40,418 nt of DNA from Alloyangia mangrovi (GCF_002300555.2 NZ_NTHN02000053.1:1-40418), one strand, 5' to 3'. Shown: positions 8,022 to 17,507, numbered from the stretch's first letter. Notes: generated from the sequence alone by a model not told the origin. Numbers and translations are program-made.

Positions 8022-8972
8022 TTGCGAGACCTGAAGATCCCGGCGCAGCGCCATCCGGAGAAGGCGCATCGTCCCGACAATGCCCAGCCCAAGAAACCGG
8101 ACTGGATTCGCGTCAAGGCGCCCGGCGGCGCGGGCTACAACGAAACCCGCCGCATCATGCGCGAGAACAAGCTCGTGACCGTCTGCGAAGAGGCCGGCTG
8201 TCCCAACGTGGGCGAGTGCTGGAGCCAGGGGCACGCCACCATGATGATCATGGGCGACATCTGCACCCGCGGCTGCACCTTCTGCAACATCGCCACCGGC
8301 CGTCCCGACACGCTCGACGTTTTCGAGCCCGGCCGGGTTGCCGACTCGGTTGCCAAGCTGGGCCTCAAGCACGTCGTGATCACCTCGGTGGACCGCGACG
8401 ACCTCGACGACGGCGGCGCCGAGCATTTCGCCCAGACCATCCGCGCGATCCGTCACCGCTCGCCCGGGACCACCATCGAGATCCTGACGCCGGACTTCCT
8501 CAAGTCCAAGCCCGGCGCGCTCGAGACCGTGGTCGCCGCGCGCCCCGACGTGTTCAATCACAACCTCGAAACGGTGCCCGGACTCTATCCCACCGTCCGC
8601 CCCGGCGCGCGCTACTTCCACTCGCTGCGGCTGCTGCAGCGGGTCAAGGAAATGGACCCGCATATCTTCACCAAGTCCGGCATCATGGTTGGCCTCGGCG
8701 AGGAGCGTCAGCAGGTCGTGCAGGTGATGGACGACATGCGCGCCGCCGACATCGACTTCCTGACCATCGGCCAGTACCTGCAGCCGACGCCGAAACACCA
8801 CCGGGTCGATCGTTTCGTCACCCCCGACGAATTTGCGTCCTATGAGAAGGCGGCCTTCGGCAAGGGCTTCCTGATGGTCTCGGCCACGCCGCTGACCCGC
8901 TCGAGCTACCACGCCGGGGACGATTTCGCCCGGCTGCGCGCTGCCCGCGAGGCGAAGCTGGCCAACGGCTGA
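8022..8972 (+). CDS. lipA: Lipoyl synthase LipA
   Basis: This 316-residue radical SAM enzyme inserts two sulfur atoms into octanoyl chains on lipoyl domains of 2-oxoacid dehydrogenases. Both cluster-binding cysteine sets are present: the auxiliary set [12 protein letters not shown] and the radical SAM set CTRGCTFC. The start is TTG 8022, preceded by GGGGGAAAC, and gives the N-terminus [20 protein letters not shown] expected for alphaproteobacterial LipA. The longer upstream frame contains no family-like sequence and was not used. The C-terminus ([17 protein letters not shown]) matches the family. The gene appears monocistronic, with a terminator 30 bases after the stop. Confidence 0.96.
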   Translation: MRDLKIPAQRHPEKAHRPDNAQPKKPDWIRVKAPGGAGYNETRRIMRENKLVTVCEEAGCPNVGECWSQGHATMMIMGDICTRGCTFCNIATGRPDTLDVFEPGRVADSVAKLGLKHVVITSVDRDDLDDGGAEHFAQTIRAIRHRSPGTTIEILTPDFLKSKPGALETVVAARPDVFNHNLETVPGLYPTVRPGARYFHSLRLLQRVKEMDPHIFTKSGIMVGLGEERQQVVQVMDDMRAADIDFLTIGQYLQPTPKHHRVDRFVTPDEFASYEKAAFGKGFLMVSATPLTRSSYHAGDDFARLRAAREAKLANG

Positions 8973-9002
8973 GCCGTCGCGCTGCGGTTTCGAAAGACGG
9001 GA

Positions 9003-9032
9003 GGGGCGGGGCCGAAAGGCCGCGCCCCTTTT
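9003..9032 (+). terminator. Intrinsic terminator of lipA
   Basis: GGGGCG-G-GGCC (9003-9013) pairs with GGCC-G-CGCCCC (9018-9028) with one mismatch and a GAAA tetraloop, followed by TTTTCC. It lies just after the lipA stop codon. Confidence 0.88.
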
Positions 9033-9149
9033 CCTATTGCCGCATCTTTTGCCGCGCCTTGGGGCTTGCCGGATTTCACGCCGCGATGTCTCGGTTTGGC
9101 CGCTCCGCCGCGGGCCGCCAAGGCATGGTCATTTGCAAGCGGATGACGG

Positions 9150-9578
9150 CTACCTTTCGCAGATGAGATCTCTCACGATGGAGAGGTCGGTATATCTTTC
9201 GTAAAGCTCGATCATATAGCGCACGCTGGAAATTGGCGGCTGCTCTGCATGCGACAGCGGATTGCGCGAGAAATTCCCGTATACGGTCCCGGAGGCATCC
9301 ACCACGACCAGTCCCGCGCCATCCTTGTTCCACGGGCTGTCCGGGCTGTATTTCGAGCCGAACGGGCCATGGATGTTCCAGAGGCTTTTCGACAGGTGCC
9401 GCGAGCCATAACTGCCACTCTCGTTGCAGATGGAGTCCGGCTCCTGCGGAGCGCAGGTCAGGCAGCCTGCGAAACTGGTTTGCGTGCCCGCGTCGAAAAG
9501 CAGGAGGTCGATGCCCTTCGCCTCTACGAAGGAGGCCGCAATCATGAACAGGAGCGGCAAAATCTTTAATATAGCCAT
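9150..9578 (-). CDS. Secreted small protein with YGSK/SPWN-type short repeats, unknown function
   Basis: This 142-residue protein starts at ATG 9578 with a signal peptide (MAILKILPLLFMIAAS, cleavage near VEAKG). The mature part holds two cysteines (CLTC) and about three imperfect repeats of 13-14 residues: DSICNESGSYGSR, SKSLWNIHGPFGSK and SPDSPWNKDGAG. Then comes a VVVDASGTVYGNFSRNP segment. Proteins with this repeated N-x-x-G-x-YGS[RK] pattern occur scattered in bacteria and I know of no assigned function. No strong ribosome binding site is visible; a TTG ten codons upstream is possible. Base composition is clearly lower in G+C than in the neighbours, and the gene lies in an AT-rich patch, which suggests horizontal acquisition. 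Confidence 0.65.
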   Translation of the reverse strand: MAILKILPLLFMIAASFVEAKGIDLLLFDAGTQTSFAGCLTCAPQEPDSICNESGSYGSRHLSKSLWNIHGPFGSKYSPDSPWNKDGAGLVVVDASGTVYGNFSRNPLSHAEQPPISSVRYMIELYERYTDLSIVRDLICER

Positions 9579-9989
9579 GCAACAAAACCCGAAACATAGA
9601 AAACACAAACATACTTACGAGCGGAGAATTGCGCGCGCCTTGCCGGGCTGTCCATGATAAATTTGGATGGCCGCATGATCATATATGCGGTGACGCAATT
9701 ATGTGACGCCTTCTTCGTTTATATGTGGCAGATTTATATGTGGCGATCTCTTCTGAATATAATCGACGCTGATACTTTTTGGGTTGGGCGAGGCTATAAA
9801 AAAAATCTTTGCCGTGAGTTTCGTTAATTGATGTATATCAGCCATATCTTTTTCCGCCAATGCGTGCTGCCGAAATAGGCCACGCCGCGGATGCGGGGCG
9901 GACACCCGCTCCGCCGCCCTGCGCAAGGGCTTTGCACTTTGGCGCTGCGCGACCTAGGATCTCGGGGTCACGCGGGTAAGGGGTGGGCA
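9579..9989. other. AT-rich intergenic patch with a short tandem duplication; no supported gene
   Basis: Roughly 410 bases without a supported gene, much richer in A+T than the rest of the window. It contains a short tandem duplication of TTTATATGTGGC at 9718-9729 and 9733-9744 (period 15) and A/T runs around 9795-9850. The right end, from about 9885, returns to normal composition and carries the AAGGGGTGG ribosome binding site of the next gene. A minus-strand frame of 48 codons from 9845 is present but not convincing. The patch probably includes promoters for the flanking divergent genes. Confidence 0.5.
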
Positions 9990-10688
9990 ATGCTGATCCG
10001 GGTCGGAGATGATCGCAGCGGGGTCATCGATCTCTTTCTTGCCGGGCTGCTGTCGTCCGTCTCGGGGGCGTTGAATGCCGTCGGCTTCCTGATTGCTGGG
10101 TCTTTCACCGCCAACATGACCGGCAATATCTCGGCCTTTGCCGATCACCTCGCAAGCGGCGCGGTCCTGCTGGCGCTGTCCTTCCTCGGACTGGTGGCGG
10201 CCTTCATCAGCGGCGCGACCCTGGCGGCGCTCGCCATCCAGAAGGGCGAGGCGCGGGGGCGGCGGGGAATCTACGCGCAAGCCATCGCGGCCGAAGGGCT
10301 CCTTGTCCTTGCCCTGGGCGCTGTGCTGCTGCTGTGGCCCGCCACGCCGCAGGCGCTTTTGGTCATCGTGCTGAGCTTCGTCATGGGGCTGCAGAACGCG
10401 GTGACAACGATGATCTCGCGCTCAAGGGTGCGCACGACGCATGTTTCGGGCATGGCGACCGATATTGGCATCGGGCTGGCGGTGCTCTTCACCAATATCG
10501 GCGCGCGCCGCGATACGCTCACGAAACTGCGGCTGCACAGCCTGACGCTGGCCTGCTTCGCCGGCGGCGGCGTGCTGGGCGCGGTGCTCTTCGGCAGCAT
10601 CGGTCCCTCGCTCTTCGCCATCTGCGCCGCGGTGCTCCTGCTGATCTCGGTGCCCGAGGTGCTGCGCGCCCGCCGTGCTCAGGGTTGA
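9990..10688 (+). CDS. YoaK/DUF1275 family membrane protein
   Basis: This is a 232-residue integral membrane protein with about six hydrophobic segments. The DUF1275 signature is clear: [22 protein letters not shown] near the N-terminus, and a second half with [22 protein letters not shown] followed by TDIGIGLA. The family is widespread and its transport substrate is unknown. The ATG at 9990 has AAGGGGTGG just upstream and places the first membrane segment correctly, so the longer frame from 9891 was rejected. It appears to be a single-gene unit; an AT-rich stretch follows the stop. Confidence 0.85.
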   Translation: MLIRVGDDRSGVIDLFLAGLLSSVSGALNAVGFLIAGSFTANMTGNISAFADHLASGAVLLALSFLGLVAAFISGATLAALAIQKGEARGRRGIYAQAIAAEGLLVLALGAVLLLWPATPQALLVIVLSFVMGLQNAVTTMISRSRVRTTHVSGMATDIGIGLAVLFTNIGARRDTLTKLRLHSLTLACFAGGGVLGAVLFGSIGPSLFAICAAVLLLISVPEVLRARRAQG

Positions 10689-10814
10689 AACGCAGGTGCC
10701 TGACTTGAGGTTGTATACGAATGTATTCAGTTAATTATCTGATATAGAAGGATTAATTTCTTTACTTTGCTAGGGTGGCCGCTAGGGTCGCCGCAGCACC
10801 CCGGAGCCAGAGCA

Positions 10815-12098
10815 ATGCCGCCGATCAAAGACCACCCGTTGCGCTACGAGCTTGCCAACGAGCTTCACGCCCGTCCGTTCCCCTCGCTCGAGGTGCCCTG
10901 CCGGGCTGTCTACCTCGCCGTCAAGCGCCCCCATGACGCCGCCTCGCGCGACCGCGACGAGGATCTGGCGCATCTGATCGAGCTGCTCGACCGCCACGGC
11001 GCGCAGCACCCGAAGCCCGACGCGCGGCACTACGCCGGGCGGATCGGCAAGGCGGAGATCAAGTGGGAACTGCACACCGAGTTCGTTACCTATACCGCCT
11101 TCCTGCCGGGGCTCGGCGACGTGCCCTTCGATCCGCGCGACTTCGGTGTCTTCCCCGAGGACTGGCTGCAAGCGATGCCCGGCGTGCGGATGACTTCGGC
11201 GATGATCCGCATTGTCGAGCGCCCGGCCGATCCCGCCCGGATCAAGTCCGACCTCGCCAATTGGTTCGTCACCGACAGCGTCGCGGTGAGCTCGATGCTC
11301 GACGATGCGCTGGTGGCTGCGGGGGATTTCCACATTGACCCGGCGGGGCACCAGCGCTTTGCCGTCTTCGCCAGCGAGGGCACCGGCGCGCAGCGGGTGG
11401 GGCGCGTGGTGCAGCGCATCTGCGAGATCGAGGTCTACAAGACCATGGCCATGCTCGGCTTCACCCGGGTCAGCGCGATCCGCACCGACCTGACCCGCAT
11501 CGACGAGAACCTGACGCGGCTCTCGACCGAGATGACCAGGGGCGACACTCCCGAGGAAGACGTGCTGAAGGCGCTGCTCGGGGTCTCGGCGGAGCTCGAG
11601 ACGGTGCAGGCGCAGAGCGCTTTCCGCCTCTCGGCCACCGCCGCTTACGAGGCGTTGGTCAACCAGCGCATCTCGGTGCTCCGCGAAGAGCGCTTCGAGG
11701 GGCGGCAGACCTTCCGCGAGTTCATGGCACGGCGTTTCGATCCGGCCATGCGCACAGTCAAGAGCAGCGAGAAGCGTCTGGCCGAGATGTCGGCGCGGGC
11801 GATGCGGGCGGGCGAGTTGCTGCGCACCAGCGTCGAGGTCAAGCGCTCGGCGCAGAACCAGGAGATCCTCGCGAGCCTCGACCGTCGCGCCGATCAGCAA
11901 TTGCAGTTGCAGACCACGGTCGAGGGGCTCTCGGTGGTGGCGATCTCCTATTATGCGGTCTCGCTGGTGGGCTATCTGCTCTACCCGGTGTCCGAGGCGG
12001 TGGGGGTGTCGAAGGGCACGCTCACCGCGCTCGCCGTGGTGCCCGTGGCGCTGCTGGTGTGGTTCGGCATCCGGCGGATCCGCCACTCGGTGCACTAG
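10815..12098 (+). CDS. DUF3422 family protein with C-terminal membrane anchor
   Basis: This 427-residue protein matches the DUF3422 family of alphaproteobacteria. It has the typical N-terminus (HPLRYELANELHARPFP), a long helical middle with likely coiled-coil between about residues 230 and 350, and two C-terminal hydrophobic segments (VVAISYYAVSLVGYLLYPV, and LTALAVVPVALLVWFGI) that should anchor it in the inner membrane. The function is unknown. ATG 10815 is chosen because the family N-terminus begins there; CCGGAG upstream serves as ribosome binding site. The preceding 126 bases are AT-rich and probably hold the promoter. Confidence 0.88.
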   Translation: MPPIKDHPLRYELANELHARPFPSLEVPCRAVYLAVKRPHDAASRDRDEDLAHLIELLDRHGAQHPKPDARHYAGRIGKAEIKWELHTEFVTYTAFLPGLGDVPFDPRDFGVFPEDWLQAMPGVRMTSAMIRIVERPADPARIKSDLANWFVTDSVAVSSMLDDALVAAGDFHIDPAGHQRFAVFASEGTGAQRVGRVVQRICEIEVYKTMAMLGFTRVSAIRTDLTRIDENLTRLSTEMTRGDTPEEDVLKALLGVSAELETVQAQSAFRLSATAAYEALVNQRISVLREERFEGRQTFREFMARRFDPAMRTVKSSEKRLAEMSARAMRAGELLRTSVEVKRSAQNQEILASLDRRADQQLQLQTTVEGLSVVAISYYAVSLVGYLLYPVSEAVGVSKGTLTALAVVPVALLVWFGIRRIRHSVH

Positions 12099-12183
12099 CG
12101 GCGAAAGCGGCTTTTCCCGTGAGAGGTTGGCACTTGCCCGCGCTTTGGTCTAAAGCGCAGGCAAGAGCGACCCGGAGAGCATC

Positions 12184-12978
12184 ATGCGCGCCAATATCTT
12201 CTGCATCAAATGGGGCACCGCCTTTGGCCCGGAATACGTCAACCGGCTCTATTCCGGCGTGCGCCGCCACATGGACCGCCCGGTGCGCTTCTTCTGCATG
12301 ACCGAGCACGCCGAGGGGCTGCACCCCGACATCGAGATCATCGACCTGCCGGTCGAACCCTTCGCCGAGCCCATGGCCGCAGCGCTTGCGGTGGCCAACC
12401 GTCAGGGCGCCATGCGCAAGGTCTCGCTGTTCCGCCCCGGGCTGGTTCCCGACCTCGAGGGGCCGGTGCTGGGCTTCGATCTCGATGTCGTGATCACAGG
12501 GCCTCTGAAAGAAATCCACGACCTCGCGCCGGGCACCATCGCCATGCGCCACGACTGGACCGAGAAGCGCAAGGGGCGGCCCACCGGCCACGGCTCGGTG
12601 TTCCGCTTCGATCCCGCGCAGCATGGTTTCCTCTACGAGGACCTTGCGGCCGATGCCTATGCCGAGGTCGAGAAGGCCCGCGGGTCGGAACAGCGCTACA
12701 CCTCTCACAAGGCAATGGATCGAGGAGTTTTCACATATATTCCCGATCCTTGGGTCGTGTCCTTCAAGTATGACTGCAACCCGTTCCCGGGCAATTGGCT
12801 GCATGCGCCGCGGCTCCCCGAGGACGCGCGGGTGGTCTGCTTCCACGGCCATCCGAAGATGTCCGAGGCGCTGGAGGGCTACAATGGCAGCTTCATCCGC
12901 CACTCCAAGCCCTGCGATTGGCTGCGCGAGCACTGGATCGACCGGGCGCAAGCGGATCTCGGCGCAGACTGGGCGTGA
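12184..12978 (+). CDS. Glycosyltransferase-like protein (nucleotide-diphospho-sugar transferase fold)
   Basis: This 264-residue soluble protein has a GT-A-like layout: an N-terminal IFCIKWGTAFGPEYVNRLYSGV segment, a DLDVVITG motif near residue 100 that can serve as the DxD metal and sugar-nucleotide site, and a later VCFHGHPKM segment resembling the C-terminal histidine of GT8-type enzymes. The acceptor and donor are unknown. The ribosome binding site CCCGGAG lies just upstream of the ATG. It stands between the DUF3422 gene and fabF without strong evidence of an operon with either. The functional label is inferred from motifs only. Confidence 0.72.
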   Translation: MRANIFCIKWGTAFGPEYVNRLYSGVRRHMDRPVRFFCMTEHAEGLHPDIEIIDLPVEPFAEPMAAALAVANRQGAMRKVSLFRPGLVPDLEGPVLGFDLDVVITGPLKEIHDLAPGTIAMRHDWTEKRKGRPTGHGSVFRFDPAQHGFLYEDLAADAYAEVEKARGSEQRYTSHKAMDRGVFTYIPDPWVVSFKYDCNPFPGNWLHAPRLPEDARVVCFHGHPKMSEALEGYNGSFIRHSKPCDWLREHWIDRAQADLGADWA

Positions 12979-13089
12979 GGGCGTTCCGGGTCTAAACGAA
13001 CAGCGAAATTAACCGTTATGCTTGCCGAGCAAGCCGCCCGCGCGGTATGAGCGGCGTCAACATTGGGAACTTGAAAGAGAGGCAGAGCA

Positions 13090-14349
13090 ATGCGTCGCGT
13101 TGTGGTTACCGGGCTGGGGCTTGTCACGCCGCTGGCGGACGGGGTCGAGAAAAGCTGGGAACGTATTCTGGACGGGCAGTCGGGCGCCGGGCCGATCAAG
13201 GGCTTCGACACCGAGGGACTTACCACCACCTACGCCTGCGAAGTGCCGCTGGGCGACGGCTCTGACGGCACCTTCAATCCCGACACCTACATGGAGCCGA
13301 AAGAGCAGCGCAAGGTCGATACCTTCATCCTGTTCGGCATGGCCGCCGCGCAGCAGGCCGTCGAGGATTCCGGCTGGCTGCCGACCGAGAAGGAAGATCA
13401 GGAACGCACCGGCGTGCTGATCGGCTCGGGCATCGGCGGGCTCAACTCCATCGCCAACACCGCCGTCATGATGCAGGAAAAGGGCCCGCGCCGCGTGTCG
13501 CCCTTCTTCGTGCCGGGCGCGCTGATCAACCTGATCTCGGGTCAGGTCTCGATAAAATACGGCTTCCGCGGCCCGAACCACTCGGTGGTCACCGCCTGCT
13601 CGACCGGCGCACATGCCATCGGCGACGCGATGCGCCTGATCAAGTACGGCGATGCGGACGTGATGGTCGCGGGCGGCGCCGAGGCGGCGATCTGCAAGAT
13701 CGGCATCGCCGGCTTCAACGCCTGCAAGGCGCTGTCGACCAAGCGCGCCGACGATCCGACCAAGGCCAGCCGCCCCTATGACGCCGACCGTGACGGCTTC
13801 GTCATGGGTGAAGGCGCGGGCATCGTGGTTCTGGAAGAATACGAGCACGCCAAGGCGCGCGGCGCGAAGATCTACGCCGAGGTGATCGGCTACGGCCTGT
13901 CGGGCGACGCCTACCACATCACCGCGCCGTCGGAAGACGGCGACGGCGCCCTGCGTTCGATGGGCGCGGCGCTGAAGTCGGCCGGCCTTGAGCCGAGCCA
14001 GATCGATTACATCAACGCGCATGGCACCTCGACCATGGCCGACACCATCGAGCTTGGCGCGGTCGAGAAGCTGCTCGGTGATCACGCTGGCAACGTGACC
14101 ATGTCCTCGACCAAGTCGGCGACCGGCCACCTGCTCGGCGCCGCCGGCGCCATCGAGGCGATCTTCTCGATCCTCGCGATTCGCGACCAGGTCGCGCCGC
14201 CGACGATCAACCTCGACAACCCGGCGGTGGAAACGCCGATCGACCTCGCGCCCAATGCCAAGCGCGCGCGCAAGATCGACTACGCGCTCTCCAACAGCTT
14301 CGGCTTCGGCGGCACCAATGCGAGCGTGATCTTCGGGAAGGTCAGCTGA
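13090..14349 (+). CDS. fabF: Beta-ketoacyl-ACP synthase II
   Basis: This 419-residue condensing enzyme elongates acyl-ACP chains in fatty acid synthesis and makes cis-vaccenate precursors. The catalytic triad is visible: cysteine in TACSTGAHAIGDAMR, histidine in NAHGTSTMADTIE, and histidine in KSATGHLLGAAGA. The C-terminal FGFGGTNAS glycine-rich loop is intact. ATG 13090 follows a purine-rich AAAGAGAGGCAGAG. The gene is followed after one base by mltG, an arrangement common in the group. The acpP gene that often precedes fabF is not here; a glycosyltransferase-like gene takes that place and the 111-base gap probably contains the promoter. Confidence 0.97.
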   Translation: MRRVVVTGLGLVTPLADGVEKSWERILDGQSGAGPIKGFDTEGLTTTYACEVPLGDGSDGTFNPDTYMEPKEQRKVDTFILFGMAAAQQAVEDSGWLPTEKEDQERTGVLIGSGIGGLNSIANTAVMMQEKGPRRVSPFFVPGALINLISGQVSIKYGFRGPNHSVVTACSTGAHAIGDAMRLIKYGDADVMVAGGAEAAICKIGIAGFNACKALSTKRADDPTKASRPYDADRDGFVMGEGAGIVVLEEYEHAKARGAKIYAEVIGYGLSGDAYHITAPSEDGDGALRSMGAALKSAGLEPSQIDYINAHGTSTMADTIELGAVEKLLGDHAGNVTMSSTKSATGHLLGAAGAIEAIFSILAIRDQVAPPTINLDNPAVETPIDLAPNAKRARKIDYALSNSFGFGGTNASVIFGKVS

Positions 14350-14350
14350 G

Positions 14351-15511
14351 ATGTGGCGCAACATCGCCTCCAACGCGATGACCTTTCTCGTCGTGCTCGT
14401 CTTCCTCGCCGGAGGTTTCCTGCTCTGGGCGCAGAACGAGTACAGCGCCGAAGGGCCCCTGACGCAGCCCATCTGCCTGCAGGTGCAGCGCGGCTCGAAC
14501 TTCGGCCGGGTCTCGCGGGATCTTGCAGAGCAGGGGGCGGTCAGCTCGGACATGCTGTTCCGGCTCGGCGCGGATTACACCGACAAGACCGGCGCGCTGA
14601 AGGCGGGCTCCTACCTGGTGCCCGAGCATGCCTCGATGTCGGACATCACCGAGATCGTCACCAAGGGCGGGGCCTCGACCTGCGGCACCGAGGTGGTCTA
14701 CCGCATCGGTGTGAACACCGCGCAGGTGCAGGTGCGCGAGCTTGATCCCGAGACCGGGCGCTACGTCGAGCGGATCGAGTTCGATCCCGCCAGCGCGGAG
14801 CCGCGCCCCGAGGGCTACGACGCGATCAAGTCCGAGGTCGGCACGCGCTTCCGCGTGGCGCTGGCCGAGGGTGTGACCAGCTGGAAGGTGATCGAGGAGC
14901 TGGGCCAGATCGACATCCTCGAGGGCGAGGCCGGTGACCGGCCCGCCGAGGGCTCGCTGGCACCCGACAGCTACGAGATCACCCCCGGCGACACCCGCGC
15001 CGATCTCATCGCCCGGATGAGTCAGGCGCAGGAGGCGATCCTCGCGCAGGCCTGGGCCAACCGTGCCGAAGGCGTGCCCTATGACAGCCCCGAAGAGGCG
15101 CTGGTCATGGCCTCCATCGTCGAGAAGGAAACCGGCGTCGCCGAAGAGCGTCCGCTGGTGGCCTCGGTCTTCGTCAACCGTCTGGAGCGCGGTATGCGCC
15201 TGCAGACGGACCCGACGGTGATCTACGGGCTGACCAACGGCGAGGGCGTGCTGGGCCGCGGACTGCGTCAGTCCGAGTTGCGCAAGGAGACGCCCTACAA
15301 CACCTACGTCATCGACGGGCTGCCGCCGACCCCGATCGCCAACCCGGGCCGCGCCAGCATCGAGGCGGCTCTGAACCCGGCGCAGTCGGAGTATCTCTAC
15401 TTCGTGGCGGATGGATCGGGTGGCCACGCCTTCGCGGCGACGCTCGACGAGCACAACCGCAACGTCGCCAACTGGCGCAAGATCGAGGCGGAGAAGGCCC
15501 AGGGCAACTGA
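14351..15511 (+). CDS. mltG: Endolytic murein transglycosylase MltG (YceG-like)
   Basis: This 386-residue inner-membrane protein has one N-terminal transmembrane segment (residues about 9-27) and a periplasmic YceG domain. The catalytic glutamate motif is ASIVEKETG near residue 260, followed by LQTDPTVIYGL and YNTYVIDGLPPTPIANPG, which are diagnostic. MltG cuts nascent glycan strands and is thought to set peptidoglycan strand length. The start lies two bases after the fabF stop codon, so the pair is co-transcribed and probably coupled. A terminator follows about 20 bases after the stop. Confidence 0.95.
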   Translation: MWRNIASNAMTFLVVLVFLAGGFLLWAQNEYSAEGPLTQPICLQVQRGSNFGRVSRDLAEQGAVSSDMLFRLGADYTDKTGALKAGSYLVPEHASMSDITEIVTKGGASTCGTEVVYRIGVNTAQVQVRELDPETGRYVERIEFDPASAEPRPEGYDAIKSEVGTRFRVALAEGVTSWKVIEELGQIDILEGEAGDRPAEGSLAPDSYEITPGDTRADLIARMSQAQEAILAQAWANRAEGVPYDSPEEALVMASIVEKETGVAEERPLVASVFVNRLERGMRLQTDPTVIYGLTNGEGVLGRGLRQSELRKETPYNTYVIDGLPPTPIANPGRASIEAALNPAQSEYLYFVADGSGGHAFAATLDEHNRNVANWRKIEAEKAQGN

Positions 15512-15531
15512 CGGTCCTTCGCCAGAGACAG

Positions 15532-15561
15532 AAAAGGCCGGGCGTGATGCCCGGCCTTTTT
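15532..15561 (+). terminator. Intrinsic terminator after fabF-mltG
   Basis: AAAAGGCCGGGC (15532-15543) and GCCCGGCCTTTTT form a perfect stem around GTGAT. The A-run on the left could also terminate transcription of the convergent rsmA operon. Confidence 0.9.
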
Positions 15562-15604
15562 CAGTTTGGAGTATTCTCGCGGCAGTCAGGGCGGCGAGGT
15601 GCCT

Positions 15605-16444
15605 TCAGCCCTTCAAGATCCGCGCCAGCGCGCAGAACTGCTCGAGCGAGACCTGCTCGGCGCGCTCGGTGGGCTCGATGCCTGCGGCCAGCAGCTTCTC
15701 CTCGATGTCCGGCGCCAGCCCCTTGAGCGCGGCGCGCAGCATCTTGCGGCGCTGGTTGAAGGCGGTGGCGACCACGCGCTCCAGCGTCTTGGCATCGGCG
15801 GGGTAGCGGGGCTCGGGCAGGGCCTTGAGATGCACCACGGCCGAGGAGACCTTGGGCGGCGGGGTGAAGGCCGAGGGCGGCAGGCTGATCACGATGCGCG
15901 CCTCGCAGCGCCATTGCGCCAGCAGGGCGAGCCGCCCGTAGGCCTTGGAGCCCGGCTGCGCCACGATGCGCTCGGCGACCTCGCGCTGGAACATCAGTGT
16001 CAGCGTCGACCAGAAGGGCGGCCAGTCGGTCGGGGTCAGCCAGCGCACCAGGAGCTCGGTGCCGACGTTGTAAGGCAGGTTGGCGCAGATCGCGATCGGC
16101 GGGGTCAGCTTCTCAAGCGGGTCGACCTGCAGCGCGTCGCCGTTGATCACCTCGAGCCGGCCCTCGTAATGCCGCGCGATCTCGTCGAGCGCCGGCAGGC
16201 AGCGCGCGTCCTTCTCGACCGCCAGCACCCGGCGCGCGCCCTCGGCGAGCAGCCCTCGGGTCAGGCCGCCCGGGCCGGGGCCGACCTCGAGCACATCCAT
16301 GCCCGTAAGATCCCCCGCCGCCCGCGCGATCTTGGCGGTCAGGTTGAGGTCGAGCAGGAAGTTCTGGCCCAGCGACTTCTTGGCGCTGAGCTGATGCGTC
16401 GCGATCACCTCGCGCAGCGGAGGAAGGCCGTCGATCCCGCTCAT
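15605..16444 (-). CDS. rsmA: 16S rRNA (adenine1518/1519-N6)-dimethyltransferase RsmA (KsgA)
   Basis: This 279-residue methyltransferase dimethylates two adjacent adenines in helix 45 of 16S rRNA during small-subunit assembly. The SAM-binding motif [10 protein letters not shown], the upstream SLGQNFLLD, and the catalytic NLPY motif ([14 protein letters not shown]) are present. It is the last gene of the minus-strand operon lptF-lptG-lptD-surA-pdxA-rsmA, separated from pdxA by 66 bases that contain a hairpin element. The gene order surA-pdxA-rsmA is shared with many proteobacteria. Confidence 0.97.
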   Translation of the reverse strand: MSGIDGLPPLREVIATHQLSAKKSLGQNFLLDLNLTAKIARAAGDLTGMDVLEVGPGPGGLTRGLLAEGARRVLAVEKDARCLPALDEIARHYEGRLEVINGDALQVDPLEKLTPPIAICANLPYNVGTELLVRWLTPTDWPPFWSTLTLMFQREVAERIVAQPGSKAYGRLALLAQWRCEARIVISLPPSAFTPPPKVSSAVVHLKALPEPRYPADAKTLERVVATAFNQRRKMLRAALKGLAPDIEEKLLAAGIEPTERAEQVSLEQFCALARILKG

Positions 16445-16452
16445 GCTGTCAT

Positions 16453-16502
16453 CTTTCCTTGAATACTTCGGGGTAGGCCCCAGGGCGAGGGGCAGAGCCC
16501 CT
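16453..16502 (-). repeat. Diverged copy of the dispersed hairpin repeat, between pdxA and rsmA
   Basis: Read on the minus strand it starts eight bases after the pdxA stop with AGGGGCTCTGCCCCT (a perfect 6-bp hairpin), followed by a GC-rich spacer, CCCCGAAGTATTC and AAGGAAAG. The same order (GC hairpin, C-run, ATATT-like box, A/G-rich tract) occurs in the two better copies at 29785-29874 and 34725-34821, but sequence identity is low, so membership is tentative. Confidence 0.45.
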
Positions 16503-16510
16503 CTATACCC

Positions 16511-17507
16511 TTACCCCCGTGCCGCGCCAGCCGAAAGCTCGGCGGCCAAGCGCAGCGCCGCCAGCGTCGAGGAGGGGTTGGCGAGGCCCTTGCCCGCGAT
16601 GTCGAAGGCGGTGCCATGGTCGGGCGAGGTCCGCACGAAGGGCAGGCCGAGGGTGACGTTGACGCCCTCGTCGAAGCCCAGCGTCTTGACCGGGATCAGC
16701 GCCTGGTCGTGATACATGCAGACCGCGACGTCGTAGCGGGCGCGGGCGGCGGCGTGGAACATCGTGTCGGCCGGGAGCGGTCCCATGAGGTCCATGCCCT
16801 CGGTGCGCAGACGTTCCAGCAGGGGCGCGATCACCTCGATCTCCTGCCGTCCCATGCGTCCGCCTTCGCCGGCGTGCGGATTGAGCCCTGCGACGGCGAT
16901 GCGCGGCCTGGCGATGCCGAAGCTCGACATGGCGTCATGGGTGATCCTGAGGCGTGCCTCGAGCAGCTCCTCGGTCAGTGCCTGCGGCACATCCTCGAGG
17001 GCGATATGGATGGTGGCGGGCACGACCTTCAGCTCGGGGCAGGCGAGCATCATCACCACCTCGGGCACGCCGCCGAGATGGGCAAGGAACTCGGTGTGAC
17101 CGGGGAAGGCAAAGCCGCAACCCTCGGCCAGCGCCTGCTTGGAGATCGGCAGGGTGCAGAGCGCCGCGGCCTCGCCGGAGAGGCAGAGATGCACGCCGCG
17201 CTCGATGGCGGCGACGACGCCCGTCGCCTGCGCCGCCTGCGGTACGCCGGGCACGCGGGGGGCCGGGCATCTCCTGCCGCAGCACCGGCAGGCCGCGGGT
17301 CGCAGCCTCGAGCGCCTCGGCGGGGCGCTCGATCATCACGTGCGGGACGGTGCCCGGCAGGTGCCGGGGCTCGCCGATCCAGAAGAAGGGCAGCGTGGCG
17401 CCAAGCTCGGACCAGCAGGCCTCGGCCAGCTCCGGCCCGATGCCGGAGGGCTCACCACAGGACAGGGCGATGGGCTGGGCGATCGGCAGGGCTGGAGCCG
17501 CGCTCAT
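16511..17507 (-). CDS. pdxA: 4-hydroxythreonine-4-phosphate dehydrogenase PdxA, interrupted by a one-base frameshift
   Basis: Two frames together give a PdxA protein of about 331 residues, the normal length. PdxA oxidises 4-phosphohydroxy-threonine in pyridoxal phosphate synthesis. Conserved segments are [12 protein letters not shown] at the N-terminus, [23 protein letters not shown] and [11 protein letters not shown], which carry the metal-binding histidines. The break is in a G6 run at 17257-17262 (C6 on the coding strand): one base fewer gives [14 protein letters not shown] and restores the frame. The ATG at 17507 overlaps the surA stop as ATGA, showing translational coupling. A real mutation would make the cell depend on another vitamin B6 source, so a sequence error is more likely. 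Confidence 0.88.

Noticed and set aside
9699-9845. Minus-strand 48-codon frame in the AT-rich patch
   Set aside because: Weak ribosome binding site and no family resemblance. Part of it is the tandem duplication, so it is treated as non-coding.
15561-15600. Further copy of the dispersed repeat after the mltG terminator (TTTGGAGTATTCTC)
   Set aside because: Only a short AGTATTC string is shared. There is no paired arm and no second GC hairpin.
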